Shown: positions 10,174 through 21,619 of the stretch, one piece after another
Numbering within the stretch: position 1 is the stretch's first letter
Layout of the letters: every line of letters starts with the position of its first letter
From: Amanita rubescens
Taxonomy: Eukaryota > Basidiomycota > Agaricomycetes > Agaricales > Amanitaceae
Direction: 5' to 3'
Length of the DNA stretch: 46,520 nucleotides
Assembly: GCA_015039365.1 (NCBI GenBank)
Contig: WION01000412.1
Coordinates: 1 to 46,520 of the forward strand
Made by a program: the position numbers and the translations under genes
The notes under the pieces: generated by a model
Told to the model about the DNA's origin: nothing
The model's input: the letters and a program-made list of their open reading frames with translations, nothing else
Databases searched by the model: none

Positions 10174-12044
10174 GTATTATTGCCGCAAGGCACGTCGAGT
10201 CATCATCAGATCTGGTCCTTACCTTATTCTCGGCAGACTTCATCGTTCACATTCTTTTTGTGGTGTACACGAGCTTCTGGAAATATATTACCCATCATCA
10301 TTGACTTTGCATTTGCATTGGTATTTATTCGGGTTTATTACGACACATTCGTCATTATTCATTTCAATCTGCATTGCGCATACTCAACAACTAGATCAGG
10401 CAACTCCCTTGTATGTACTATGATTATGACACATGTAACGGGACAGGAAACGCTTCGCATCGTGAACCATGCATACAATTACATCATGTACAACTCTATC
10501 AATTTGCATTCATTTCGAATAGAAACAGTGGAAATGAGATTGCACCCCAGAACGTAGAGGCCGTCTGGTCATATGAAAGTCAACGATCGCCATTTGGGTT
10601 TACCCGGTCCGAGGTATAGTTGACATTAGGTTAGCTCGTGACTATGGTACGTATCATCATCTTAGGTTATCCAGCAATCTCCACAACTGTGCCGTGAGCC
10701 TGCCAGAGCCGGCACGATCTTGGTTTTATCGTTTATGCTGCACACGAGGACCGTCAGACTTTGATTGACCTTTGACAGGAGCCAGAGCGAAGGCGAGTTC
10801 GGAGTTCCTCCCGTGTTTCGCATACCTCTCGCATATAGTCAGGTGTACTCGGTTTCCTTGGGGATTATTGGCTAGTACTCGTCGCCAATGGCATCGACAA
10901 AGAAGGCGACATTTACACAATCCTGCACGAGCATAATGTTCGTGATATCGCGACGTTTGGGACTGGCAATGACATGCGTGAATATTTCAACCGTGCACAG
11001 GATACAATTACTAGCAGCGGCTGAAGAAATTGACAAAGGCAGGCACATTACGAAGCATTTGAAAGAAGGTCACTGGCCAAGTGATGACAAGGCAGAGCAT
11101 CAAGATATCGTTGCTCGGCGTGATCGTACAGCTGAGCGCCGGTGAGTCGGGAACGTAGTGCATGGTCTGAGCACGCAGTGTGCTTCTGGCTGTTGTCGCC
11201 GTGCGCCGCGGTGTTGAAAGCACTGAGCTCGCGGCAACTCGTGCTGGCGATCGTTCCGTCACTGGCGGTCTCGGACCGGCCCTTCTCGCTAAGTAGGACC
11301 GTAGGCAATAGCAGTGGTGGTGGGCTTATTCGATATGAAGGAGGAGGGACAATGACAACTGTGTTGAAGGAATCAACTCCAGGCCATAAGCGAAGCTTTT
11401 AGTATCAAGCAGAATCGAGCGAAAGATCCTGGGAGGAGAAGATGCGTGTTATATTTTAGTGTATGGTAGCGAGGAGTCTCCGTTTCTAAAGCAAACCTTT
11501 TCTGGTTACGCTCCTGGCGTAAGGTTGAGGCCTCCTCAGACCATAACTCTATATAGGCTGTAGATGAGATGTGAAGTGAGTGACCCGGTGACGTCACGGC
11601 GGCGCTGGCGCTGGACGTGGACATACCTTGATCAGTGCCTCGAATGGCGACTGCGAAAGTTTTGTATGACACTAAGAAACGCCTATATCCATGCATCCCT
11701 ATTCAGTTGATGGGAAGGGTCTGGACTGAATAGGCTTTAGGCTGGCACGTCTGAAAATGTCTTCAGAGTACGCACCTGGCTCCCACTAAATATCTAATAC
11801 AACACATTCAAATTTAGCTATTTATTGACCGGACGATCTCTTGGATTCGAAAAAGCTAATCATATGCGAATTTGGCGTGTTCGAGGCACGGAGAGTGGAG
11901 CAGGATGGACTGTCAGCCCAGATCACAATGGTCAGCCACCAACTCAAAACAATCCAACCGCCCCTAGCCCTTCTTTTCTTCACCTAAACCTGCGACTACC
12001 GTCTGTGATACTGCATAACCATCGCTCATATCATATCATACACC
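10174..12044. other. Intergenic, nothing recognised
   Basis: About 1.9 kb. There are open frames of up to 107 codons on both strands, but none has protein-like composition, good splice sites or a match to a family I know. The last 150 bp (about 11890-12044) are CT/CA-rich and look like the promoter of the next gene. Confidence 0.5.
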
Positions 12045-12412
12045 ATGAACAACCACTTTGAAAACCGTGCTACTCCCATCGTCAATCATGACAATGGTAC
12101 CGCCTCATCCACCAAAGACGGCACCGCGGGCGGGCGCCGTAGTGGGTTGACGGCTGCAAAGAGGTGGGTCTCCTTTCTGCCATTCAAGTTGATGAGCACG
12201 CATAGAAAACCGAGAAAATTGTTCTCGAGTGTCAAACGCAAGATGTTAACCTCGCTGGCGAAGCTGACGTCTTCTGGGACGCGGGGCGCTTTAGTACGAA
12301 AAAGTAAGTTGCCACGTTTCTTAGGGACCCGAGTCTGACTTTGGCATGTGCAGAGAACACGTTGAGTAAGGAAAATGGTGACCAAGGTAAGAACGGCAAA
12401 AAACACGGCTAG
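12045..12412 (+). CDS. Small basic hypothetical protein, possibly truncated
   Basis: Exons 12045-12303 and 12354-12412 with a 50-nt GT-AG intron; 105 aa. The product is Lys/Arg-rich in its second half (KRWVSFLPFK, RKPRKLFSSVKRK) and has no signal peptide; no family recognised. The start is supported by a CT-rich leader and repeated atcatatcat upstream. The stop TAG at 12410 is odd: the same frame stays open for another 29 codons, to a TGA at 12500, with protein-like composition. The TAG may therefore be a nonsense change from CAG (Gln). The next gene starts 124 bp downstream in the same orientation. Confidence 0.5.
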
Positions 12413-12535
12413 ACGAAGGCTGACAAGGGTGCCTTAGCCATCACGCCCAATCATGATGCTCGTCCCAACAACGGTGCCGCGTCCGTCGCTGGAGGCAAGT
12501 GAAGCCCATTCCTCCATAACAATTTTCATCTTAAC

Positions 12536-13153
12536 ATGTTCAACGGCGACATAGAAAATCCTCCAGAGTGCCACTGTCTAGGTGATGTGCCCATCGCTCT
12601 CGAGTCAGAGGTTGACGAAAGCGGTTGGGATGCCGACGATGAATGCAGTTCCATACAAGAACTTTACAGTCCATGGTCGTTGAGTGACGTTTTGGACTTG
12701 TGCGATGACAGTACCCGCGGATGGGTGGATGCCCGCATCAAAGAAAGGAAGGCCGAGGCCGACAGGGTGCCTGATGAAGGGGCTGAAAGCGAACAACCGC
12801 TGGGCTACTTTAAAATACCACTCTCGATGTCCGTGGAACTACAGTCCGGGAAATGGCCAAATTCGTGTCTATGGCGACTCCTCGAACCGGGATCCAAAAC
12901 CAAGTTAGAAGGATTTGACGAGTCGTTCCTGGATGGGTACAACGGTTCGGAGGTGAAGGGACTCTGCCTGGACATGGATTGGCACGGAACGGCGCAGATG
13001 TTCACTGGTGACGACGGTGCTAAGGACCATCAGATCGTAGGAGATGGTACGCGCTGTGGCTCCCCTGGACCTTCGGGGGCATTACCGACGGAAGAAGAAA
13101 ATACGTCTTGGTACGGTTCCACTTGCTCTAGATGCCTGCCCTTTCTCATATAG
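12536..13153 (+). CDS. Acidic hypothetical protein, 205 aa
   Basis: A single open frame with an ATG preceded by a pyrimidine-rich leader. The product is acidic (for example EVDESGWDADDE near residue 30), has several Trp and Cys residues, no signal peptide and no clear membrane segment, and ends with CSRCLPFLI. I do not recognise a family. Its position directly after the basic 105-aa protein, on the same strand, might reflect a related or once-joined gene pair; that is only inference. Confidence 0.45.
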   Translation: MFNGDIENPPECHCLGDVPIALESEVDESGWDADDECSSIQELYSPWSLSDVLDLCDDSTRGWVDARIKERKAEADRVPDEGAESEQPLGYFKIPLSMSVELQSGKWPNSCLWRLLEPGSKTKLEGFDESFLDGYNGSEVKGLCLDMDWHGTAQMFTGDDGAKDHQIVGDGTRCGSPGPSGALPTEEENTSWYGSTCSRCLPFLI

Positions 13154-13600
13154 CCGCAGTACCATTGAGGCGCCGGGCGAAGCGTCTTGGATAGCAGGGA
13201 TGAGAGCCCTTGGTTTGTTTTTCTGATCGCTTTCCCTCCTCCCTCTCTTTCCGTTCCTTTCTTCTCTCCCTTTCTTCGATTGTTTTTTCTAGATTCCCGA
13301 GCACTGGCGACTGGCGACCGGCAGCGTGTAAGTTCTCATATCTCGTCTCTCTTTTTCTCTCCAACCACCCTCCCTTCTCTTCCGTACTTTCTCTAACTTT
13401 TTTAGGTTCAATGGAATATTGGGGGCAAGTGGAAAAACAGAAATGTTGGTGAGCGGTCGTTCTATTAAGAATAACCACCAATGTCTGACGACCATCCCTT
13501 CAAGCCGAATACGGAGGGAAACCCGACGCTAGCAGGGGGTGGATGAGACGCGCTCTGGTCAAGCCGTCATCTGGATCCCTTTGCGATGCTGCCAGACCCG
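13154..13600. other. Intergenic, CT-rich tract
   Basis: From 13230 to 13400 the plus strand is almost entirely pyrimidine (tttcttctctccctttcttc type). No gene supported. Confidence 0.45.
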
Positions 13601-13830
13601 AGAGTAGAGGGTGCGAGCCCTGACCAAGCCCGTGCTGTTCACTCTCCGGTATGGGTGGGAAAGTATTCGGCGACAGCGGGACGACTCCAGAACGTTGCAA
13701 GTTGCACGGATGGTGAACAAGATGACGGGCTCAAAGCGTTCTTTTCCGTTCTCTCCTAGTGCCATGGCTGACGTTGTATTTCCCAGGCGACCGCGGGGCA
13801 TGGATGAAAACCCACGATGGAAGAAGATCA
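13600..13830. repeat. Dispersed repeat, copy 1 (copy 2 at about 21620-21840)
   Basis: The two copies share, in the same order, a CTGACCAAG block, a CTCTCCGGTA block with GGGTG after it, GGGAAAGTATT, then TTCTCTCCT followed by GTGCCATG, and a block around GGCATGGA. Between the blocks they are diverged. No open frame is conserved between the copies, so this looks like an old dispersed element and not a gene. Confidence 0.55.
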
Positions 13831-13977
13831 TCTCAGAGTGGAGCGCGGGGTGTTTATTCTTTCATCTCTTCTCGGGTGGCATGACTTTTTTATATTACAG
13901 TCGCCACCAGCGCCGCGTCTGTCCTCGGGCCCGTGTCTTGCTCTGGTAACCTCTGGCAATTCAGGATGATTTCAAAA

Positions 13978-14360
13978 TCTAGAGCGCTGGCGCACCTTTC
14001 TCCTTCCCTTGTTTCCTCTGGTTCAATGGCTCGCTTCTTTATAAAAAATTCAAAACTCGGAGAAAACCCGGAACTAGCTCGTTCTTTTTTTTGTTTATCT
14101 CTTTGCTTGGTTTTCCCGATACCCCCACTAGACGGACGGACGCCAACTCCAGGCGGACGACCCACATATACCTATATGCGCATAAAACCTTTAAAAAAAA
14201 GCCGAAAAAAAACAAAGCAAAAAAAAACTTAAAAAGGGTATAAAACGATTAGAAGCGGTTTCGTACTTTCTTCTCTTTTCTTCTTTCAATCGGACTTTTT
14301 GTCTCCTCGGTCGATGTTGCTGATACCCACAGATTCCTATGTGCGAACGTCAAGCCAACG
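13978..14360. repeat. Direct duplication, copy 1 (copy 2 at 15218-15610)
   Basis: Both copies begin TCTAGAGCGCTGGCGCACC, then run through a CT-rich part, GGACGGACG, CCAGGCGGACGA, ATATGCGCATAAAA, an A-rich tract, TTTCGTACTTTCTTCT, CAATCGGACTTTT and CTGATACCCACAG. They are offset by about 1240 bp. Neither copy has a conserved open reading frame. Confidence 0.8.
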
Positions 14361-15975
14361 GGCGATGAGGGGAAGAGGAATCGTTACGCAATGGAAGATG
14401 GCAGATTTCGTCTCTTTTCATGATCTCCTTGACTTCTGCCGTTGACGTCTCCATTGGTAAAGATATTTCTTTCGGCTTTACGGGCGAACATCAAGCTGGG
14501 CGGGTGACAGTGCCACAACAAATTTTCCAATACGGAAATGCGTGGGTCCTATTTTCTTCTTTCTTCGATTTTGTCCATGCTCTGCATTGTCCTTTCTATG
14601 GCTGATTCTTGTAGCTCACGGGCGAACGTCAGGCGACGCGGGCGGCGAGGACACCAATCAAAATCCACGAAAAAGCAGGCGCTGGATAGATCGTAGCAGA
14701 GGATAGGCCCGAAAAGAGTCGAGAGCGCTGGCACACCTCTCTCGTCTCTCATCTCGCTGGTTGCAGATCTTTCTTCTTGACTTTACGGGCGAATATCAAG
14801 CGGGGCGGGCGGCAGTGTGCCACGAATCAAGAATGCGATTTGCCGATACGGCGATGTAGGTCATTCGCTATCCTTTCTTCTTCCCTCTCTTCAATTTCAA
14901 TCCGCATTGTCCCTCTTCCCGCTTTCACGGCTGACAATTTAAGCTTGCGGGCGAACATCAAGTGAGGCGGGCGACGGCGAAACGAATAAAGATCCGAGAA
15001 TATGCCGCGGGGGACAGACGAAGAAAGATGCGTGGTTCATTTCTTCTCCATCGACGTAACGTCCAAATCCTTCGTCGCCGCGGCCTGGCCTGGCCTTAAA
15101 GTAATAATTTCTGTTCCTCTGGATCCGTTTCCCTCTGCGGCTGCTTCTGTTCTCCCCCTGGCTCTGGCTGTTGGTCAATTCACTAAACAACGGTCAAAAT
15201 GAAAACCCGAAACCATCTAGAGCGCTGGCGCACCTTTCTCGTCTCTCGTCTCTGATTCCATTGCTCGCTTTCATGAAAACAAAAAACAAAAAAAAGTCTA
15301 AAGTGCAAAGAAAACCCATATCTGGATTGCTCTCTCTTTCTCTTTGGCTGCTTCCTTGCTCGGCTTCCCTAGATGGACGGACGTCAACTCCAGGCGGACG
15401 ATCCCCATATACCCATATGCGCATAAAATCTTTTAAAAAAACGGAAAAAGGGAAAAGGAAAAAAAAAGTTAAAAACATAAAAAAACGCTTCAATGTGGTT
15501 TCGTACTTTCTTCTTTCTCTCTCTCTCCCTTTTTTTTCCTTTTTCAATCGGACTTTTCATCAACAACGCTGATACCCACAGGTTCCCATTGGCGAACGTT
15601 AAATCAGGCGGGCGGCGACGGGCAGAAGATTCGACACGAGATGAACAAATTTTATTTCGTTCCCTTCTTTCTTCGCTATTTTCGTAGTTGATGTCTCCAT
15701 CAGAGCCGGGGGTTGCCCCTCTTCACGGGCGAACATCAAGCCGGAGCGGTCGACTATGAAGTCAATGAAGAATGGGCGTTTATTTTTCATTTCGTTCCTG
15801 CGTCTCTTTTGTCAACGTTGCTGGTTTTCACGGGCGAACGTCAAGACCGGTGGGCGACGACGGGTCAAGACAATCGATTTCTTTTCTCGTTCCCCTTGAT
15901 CCTTGACGTCTCCACTGTCGCAGGTGTTCTCTCGAATCCATGGGGAACGGCAAGCCACGGCGGGCGACCATCATC
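14341..15975. repeat. Degenerate tandem array with about nine GC-rich core copies
   Basis: A core of about 30 nt, roughly ACGGGCGAACATCAAGC followed by GGCGGGCGGCGA, recurs at about 14341, 14481, 14617, 14785, 14945, 15590, 15725, 15830 and 15945. Spacing within each half is about 105-170 bp. Other elements recur between cores: TTGACGTCTCCA (at about 14442, 15688 and 15903), GCATTGTCC with GGCTGA, and CT-rich filler. No coding frame is shared by the units. This is a diverged tandem repeat block of unknown origin. Confidence 0.75.
15218..15610. repeat. Direct duplication, copy 2
   Basis: Second copy of the segment at 13978-14360, in the same orientation. It runs into the next set of core repeats exactly as the first copy does, so the original duplication probably covered the flank plus several core units. 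Confidence 0.8.
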
Positions 15976-17611
15976 AGGAGCGGAGGTTCCTTTCATTTCC
16001 TGTCTCTTCTTGCTCCCCCTGAACATCTAAAGTTCCTAGATTACATCGATATCTAGAACATACGAGGATGACGGCAAAGCAAGTGACTCGTACCCAGATC
16101 GGTAGGTTTCATTTTTTCTTCTTCTTTTTTCTTCTTTTTTCGTCAAGAGGGAATGATGGAGATCGTGGACAGTGAGAGTCCTAGCCAAACTACTCGCTGC
16201 TCGCGGTTTCCTGACCCCAATGTTTCAATTTGCACACCTTGTTTCAACCGTCTCTCTCTTGACTCTTCTTTTAGTTACGTCTCCTTGAAGGTGTTAAGGT
16301 GCGTGTTTCCTTTTTCCCGGGAAAGGGGTTATCTCCTCGTGCTTCCTTGTCGTGGGTCCCGGGCTTAAGACTTTCGAGTCGAACCAAAGCACGTTTAAAA
16401 TTCTTCCGAGAAGTAACTGACCGTCATAGTATCGGATCAAGGCTGAATTTTTGAAATTCCCACGGCGCACATGTCTTCTCCGCCTCCGCAGAAGAAACGA
16501 ACAGTTAAGCATCCAGAAATGTTATATTATGGGCGCTATGTTAACTAATGCGTCGTTCAGCCCTCGATATGATCTTATCAACCTCGTTGGTGGAGAACGC
16601 GACGCTCAAAATACTTAAAAAGGGCAATGCAGTGCCATCCCTGTTCGATCTGCGTGCAGGTCGAATTTTTGACTAGGTTATAAGGCAAAAGCGCTTTGAG
16701 TATGTGTTATTCTACAATCGTCCTTTTTTCTGTCGCGTATTGACTTCGTGTAGATCCCTGCATTACGCCCTTCAAAAACACCTGTCATCGTCGTATTCCG
16801 ACGCGTCAACATCACCTAGCGCTCAACCTCAAGTCCACGTGTCTCATTTCCGCAAGATGGTATCCTATCTCCCTCTAACACTTACACGAGGCGTGTGATG
16901 TCATCTCGTAGTTTTCATCCGCTGCGCAGTGTATGTCGCATATTCTTCTCGTTCGCCTTTCTTGACCATCCCTCTTCAAGATAAAACATCGTTTGATGCA
17001 ACGCCGCCGAAGTTGCATCTAATTTTACCCTCAAAGCCCTCTGGATTTCGTCCAGAATGGTTCCATCAGTTGATGTCTTCACTGTACCGACTGTGGGGCT
17101 ACAGAGTGGGCTAGCATCTTCCACGTATGTGGTTGAAAAGTACAGAATCAGTTGCTTCAATCACAGTCGCAATTTAACGGTACAGCGAAATGGTTGCACT
17201 TGGGCCCCACGCCAGGCAGTTCTTTCAAATCGCTAGCGATGTCAGCGGGTTGTTTTTTATAAATGCGTTGCTCAGAGTTATGAAAGTGAAAGGCTGAAAC
17301 CTGTACGTTAATATCAAACACCCCGTAAAAACATCGTTGACTAAAGCCGCATTCTTGGCCCACAGCGACTCCTTTACCCACCTTCCTTCCTTCGTCAGAG
17401 TGACGGGGCTCTCCCTTCACTCTTAGCGAGTAAATGCACATCAATCAACCCCGAGTTGCCTCATTTCAGGCACGTTGGCATCTTCCATCAAAGTCTTCCG
17501 ATACTATCGCTTTCAATGCCACCGGCTGTTATGGTCGTGACCATCCCTTTCGTGTATAACATTTTGGGTGCTGATGGTCATGATACCTGGGACGGGAAAC
17601 AACCGGGCGTT
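15976..17611. other. Intergenic, nothing firm
   Basis: A TTCTTTTTTC-type microsatellite lies at about 16110-16140. A short start-like segment at about 16471 encodes MSSPPPQKKRTVKHPEM and then stops after 25 codons; such Pro/Lys/Arg-rich starts are common in agaric BTB-type proteins, but nothing after it supports one. Other open frames up to 95 codons look random. Confidence 0.4.
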
Positions 17612-18140
17612 TCATGGCGATGTCGCTGTCCTCCATGCCAACCGCAAACCATTCTCGCCTAGTGATCCGTTTACCAGATATGCCGAACACAAACTCTCGG
17701 CTGGGCCTGTACAGTCGCCGATCACTGTATAACATTGGCAAAGATGATCACTGAAATCTTCCCAAAGCCTAGATTTTACCTCTGTCATCCATTCATATTT
17801 CCATTTTTTCGCTAGTTCGTCAACCTTCTCGGGAGAACTTGAAGGCATTCTGAAACGGATGTCAACCGAAGATTCCGAATAAGAATGAGCTGCCTTGTCA
17901 TGGACATTGATCGGCATGTTCTCGCGTTTCCCGGGAAAACGAATGACCTGTAAGCTAGGAACTTGGAGGGCGGAGAGGACGAGCCAACCCATCTCACCTT
18001 CCGACCTGTCCTTGTGGTGATACTCGATGGCTGGTTCACGAGGCAGAAGGGATCGTCAAGGGAGAAATTTTGAGAGGCTCTCGACGTCAGTATCCGCACG
18101 GTCCCATTTCGCTTCGTTGAGGAAAGACTCGAGGGTCTTT
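17612..18140 (-). CDS. Unrecognised protein-like segment with one intron (tentative, partial)
   Basis: On the minus strand an open stretch (about 18140-17997) ending NQPSSITTRTGRK is joined in phase by a good 54-nt GT-AG intron (gtgaga to cttacag, about 17996-17943) to a second open stretch that begins VIRFPGKRENM and runs to a stop at 17612. The second part contains a charged, helical-looking segment (SPEKVDELAKKWKYEWM). No start codon is resolved, and a second intron near the 3' end is possible. It could be a gene fragment. No family recognised. Confidence 0.35.
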
Positions 18141-19400
18141 TGCGACCTTAGCTCCATCCGCATAGACCACAAAGCCCGTCCTAGGAAAGACTAAACCATA
18201 TCATACAGGAAACGCAGGGCATTAATATCGGGCACGATCAGGGGATGGGACAAACTTGTCTTTCTTTCCATAATTGATTCAGGCGGACAAGTTCCAAAAC
18301 TAGAAGCTAAACGTTCTCAACACGACGCACTGCACCATGGCTGTCCAATGAGTAAGATACCCTTTCACTGTGACCATCTTCCTCCTGCATCTACTCCCAC
18401 ACTGTAGTCGACGCTGTGGAAAAACATATCTCGGTGCCGCTAGCTTGAATAATGTTATTAGGGTTGGCGGCTAGCAGTCAGTTTAAGGCGACAAAAGGGC
18501 GTTCACACCACAGCATTTGACTCGATTTAGTTGGTGCAATTTCCGGTTCAAGAAGCAAGGCATCCGTATAAAGGTTGGCGGCGCAAAAAGGGGTATGCTT
18601 TAAAGTTCCAAACATCAGCATGGAAATAAGCAAGTGATACTTCCCCGCATCTTTGTTGGAATCTAATGGATATTTGAAAACGTTGTACCTGCGGCAAGTC
18701 TCTCTTGGGATCGGCCCACAAAGACTAGTCCGTTGGGCCCAGGTCAGTCGAAAATATGACCTTGCGCCGTTATTGACACAAATCAATCTTAGTGCAGATT
18801 ACATAACAACACCTTATGTACTCGAGGCGGCCGAGATCCGGTTCCTCGGAAAGTTACTTGGCATCAATGATTTGCTGAGGACTTCTATAATCGCAACTTC
18901 TTCTCCCGTTATTATGTTCGTTGTGGAGATATATTTTGCGGTAAATTTTGACAAGCTGTGAAGACGTGCTCGAAAATTATCTAATCTGTTGCAAAACCAC
19001 CATGCGAGTCATTATCGAATTTGGTCATCGTGCCATTCCCGTGATCCATGTATTTTAGCATCATGATCGGTGATCAGCATTACATGCTGTCGACAACTTC
19101 AAGTATAGTCACGCCGGTCATGCGATGCAAAATTCATATAGCTCCTTCAAGGCTAGAAAGGCTCCAGGCGCCCTAGTGGTATGTGGCGCTGTCATGCCTG
19201 GCGAAATAGCGTAGGACAAATCGTGTATACGAGCATCCGAACTCATAAAGGGAACAAAAAAATTAACTCCTGTCGAGCGCGACTTCTCTCGACATAATAG
19301 CGATCTAAGGACGCCGAAAGAAAGGAACTGGTGAGCCAACGGACTTTCCTGTTTCACCGCCTTGAAGGACTCACAACAAAAAAATATAATAGGGTTTAAC
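18141..19400. other. Intergenic, ambiguous short frames
   Basis: Open frames of about 100 codons occur on both strands at 18478-18961, overlapping each other. Neither shows splice sites or a family signature, so no gene is called. Confidence 0.4.
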
Positions 19401-19700
19401 ATGTCCTGGTCACGCAGCCCTTACTACGAGCCAGAACACAGCCCAAGCGCTCCTCGCATGTCTCCTGTCATAAAACCTGTTCACAGTGTCCATACTATTT
19501 AGCATAGCGTCGATCTCACATCTCCATTCTCAAATCCTGACGATTCGTATCAACCCCCGCGTAAACCCGTAACCCTTTCATCGAATGGAGAACAGCGGCT
19601 GACCATCACGGGCTTAATTCACGTAAATATGGAGAATGATAATTTTGCACTCAATCGTAAGTCAATATCCTCTAACCATCTCGTTCTGCCTCGCTGAAAT
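19400..19700 (+). pseudogene. Open frame interrupted by one TAG, possible gene relic
   Basis: From an ATG at about 19401 the frame reads MSWSRSPYYEPEHSPS and onward, then meets TAG at about 19500. The same frame continues for over 60 more protein-like codons (HSVDLTSPFSNPDD) to a TGA, with a good donor (gtaagtcaat) at about 19657. Composition is Ser/Pro/His-rich. One nonsense change in an otherwise coherent exon suggests a relic, or an exon whose start lies after the TAG. No family recognised. Confidence 0.3.
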
Positions 19701-19941
19701 GCGAAAATGAGCTGATGGCTTGACATTTGCCCGCGTGCGGGTATTGACTCACTGCTGCACGTTCCTATAAACATTGAACATTGAAATTCAATCTAAGCCG
19801 ATTCTGTTGTTGGCGGGGCTTCCCAGGAACACAGGGTTCACGTTTTACTGCATCAAGGCATGATAGTGATCGCATATGCTTTGAGGCAAACACGAGCACC
19901 TCCTGACGCCCTTAGTGGTTGAACCATCAAAATAGTCCCCA

Positions 19942-19970
19942 GCGGCCGCAAGACATACCGTTTCTCGAAC
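19942..19970 (+). promoter_or_regulatory. Upstream element of the secreted-repeat family
   Basis: One of several similar stretches (consensus close to GCGGGCGCAGCACATGCC followed by GTTTCTCGAA) found 80-120 bp upstream of the TATA box of the family genes. Other copies are at about 22797, 24832, 30999 and 35173, and in decayed form at about 24070, 28830 and 29718. Confidence 0.5.
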
Positions 19971-20012
19971 GAGGAAGTTAGGAATCACCATCACATATTC
20001 ATTCTGTGCAAC

Positions 20013-20037
20013 GTCGTCGAAAAGCTATAAAGAGGCC
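20013..20037 (+). promoter_or_regulatory. Core promoter of the collagen-like protein gene
   Basis: GTCGTCGAAAAG is followed by CTATAAAGAGGCC. The TATA box is 84 bp before the ATG. The same module precedes the other family members, with GGTATAAA in those. Confidence 0.7.
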
Positions 20038-20109
20038 TTGGTTCGGCTTCACTCAACAGACAAATTTCTTGCCTCTGTGTTGAATTCGAATCCTCAACTT
20101 CTCATAACA

Positions 20110-20788
20110 ATGAAGGTAGAGTCCATGCCGTAACCTTTATGACAGTCGTAAACTTACGCATTTGCCTAGATTACTGCTTTCAGTAGCGTCATTGCTCTTG
20201 CTCTCATCGGCGTCGCAGCCGCCGCTGGTCCCATTGCGGCTCGTGAACCCTTCCCGCCTGGCCCTCCTGGCCCTCCTGGCCCCGGTGGACCCGGCCACCC
20301 CGGCCCTCCCGGCCCTCCTGGCCCTGGCCCTGGTCATCCCAGCCCTCCTGGCCCCCCAGGTCCCCCAGGCCCTCCTGGCCCCGGTCATCCCGGCCCCCCT
20401 GGCCCTCCTGGCCCCGGTCATCCCGGCCCTCCTGGCCCTGGTCATCCTGGTCCTGGTCATCCCGGCCCCCCAGGCCCCCCAGGTCCTCCTGGACCCGGAC
20501 ATCCCGGCCCTCCAGGCTTTCCCGGCCCTCCAGGCTTTCCTGGACACCCTGGCTTTCCCAAACACGTAAGAATAGCTCAACTATGCCCGTGATTTGATTT
20601 TTAATATGTGGTTGTAGTGCGTGAGGTCCAGTTGCAGATGCGATGGAAGGCCGCACGAATTCTGCGGCCATCAGGAAACCCGCTTCGAACCCCGCTTCGA
20701 ACATTGTATTAAAGATCACCTCTACGAATGTCTCAGAGGTGGAGAGACTTGTGACCTTGGTTTCAAGTTCACTTGCAGGAGGTACTGA
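20110..20788 (+). CDS. Secreted collagen-like protein with 8-Cys C-terminal domain (family member 1)
   Basis: Exons 20110-20115 (ATG AAG only), 20170-20565, 20618-20788; introns of 54 and 52 nt; 190 aa. Residues 1-23 are a classical signal peptide with a hydrophobic core (SSVIALALIGVAAAA). Residues about 30-132 are an imperfect collagen-like Gly-Pro-Pro tract, interrupted by GPGHP units and ending with GFPG units. The third exon encodes a separate 56-residue domain with eight Cys in the pattern C-x4-C-x-C-x7-C-x13-C-x7-C-x6-C-x7-C, probably disulfide-bonded. The same domain ends family member 2. Expected location is the cell wall or medium. Hydroxyproline and triple-helix formation are not implied. 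Domain and exon boundaries coincide, so the tract could be exchanged as a module. Confidence 0.85.
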
Positions 20789-21619
20789 GCTTTGAAGTTG
20801 TTGTCGTGTGAAATTTGTTCTATGTTCCGTTCTGTTGTGTGTTCCCTGTAGTGTGATGTACCCATATTTTGTTCCCCGTAGTACGACGTATCGAGATTGG
20901 ACAATTTGAGACAGATGATTGCGCATGGCTCGTAAAGCGTTCATTTTAGAACCAAAATTTACGGCAGCCTCAGAAGCTTGTGGCACGGTCCATATCGACA
21001 TAAACGACACAACGACTCCCGTGACCCACCGTGGCCCGTCGTGAACCAGCGTGAACATTAAGCTGCTACTCCCACTCCTACCCTAAACCGATCCATGATA
21101 CTGCCTCTCCATTCAAGGCTGCCGCAAGCGCCGCCGCCAGTGGCAGCAACAACCCTTGCGTTCGCGCATACGGTGAGCGTAGGACATGCTGCCATGCCAC
21201 CAAAATGCGAATACGTAGTGGATTCGATGCATTGCGCTCTCTTTGCGATGCTCTCCACGGTTGGTCATTGGTCAATAAATGTTAGATTGATGAAATGCGA
21301 CTTAGAGTCGTAAACAAGCGATATGCACTTGCCTCTGGTGGTGTCCCCGTCGTCTTTAGGTCAAGTCCTTTCTTCAATGTCCATTAACTGTGCCTATAGG
21401 CCTATATGACGTAGCCCATCAGATATGAAGTAATAGAGGAAGCAGTGCTTACCGGGTCTCACACAGCGTTCATCGCTTCTTTTCCATACTGTTCTCCTCT
21501 CGCTCACGTACTAGTACGCTGGGCGGAACATGTTAAAGGGCTCGTCTCTGAGTCGTCAGTCGATGGGACCTGCAGACGTCCACCTCACTTTTGGTGAGAT
21601 CGCCCCAAGCTCGAACGCG
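20789..21619. other. Intergenic between family members 1 and 2, first part
   Basis: 3' flank of the collagen-like gene. It contains repeated short stretches (gtgttccctgtagt and gttccccgtagt) near 20840-20885. No gene supported. Confidence 0.4.

Noticed and set aside
16704..17444. Several 60-95-codon open frames on both strands
   Set aside because: Overlapping, without consistent splice junctions or recognisable motifs.
20204..21058. 284-codon minus-strand open frame with Gly/Gln/Glu/Arg repeats
   Set aside because: Antisense of the collagen-like exon run together with intergenic sequence; no support for transcription or splicing.
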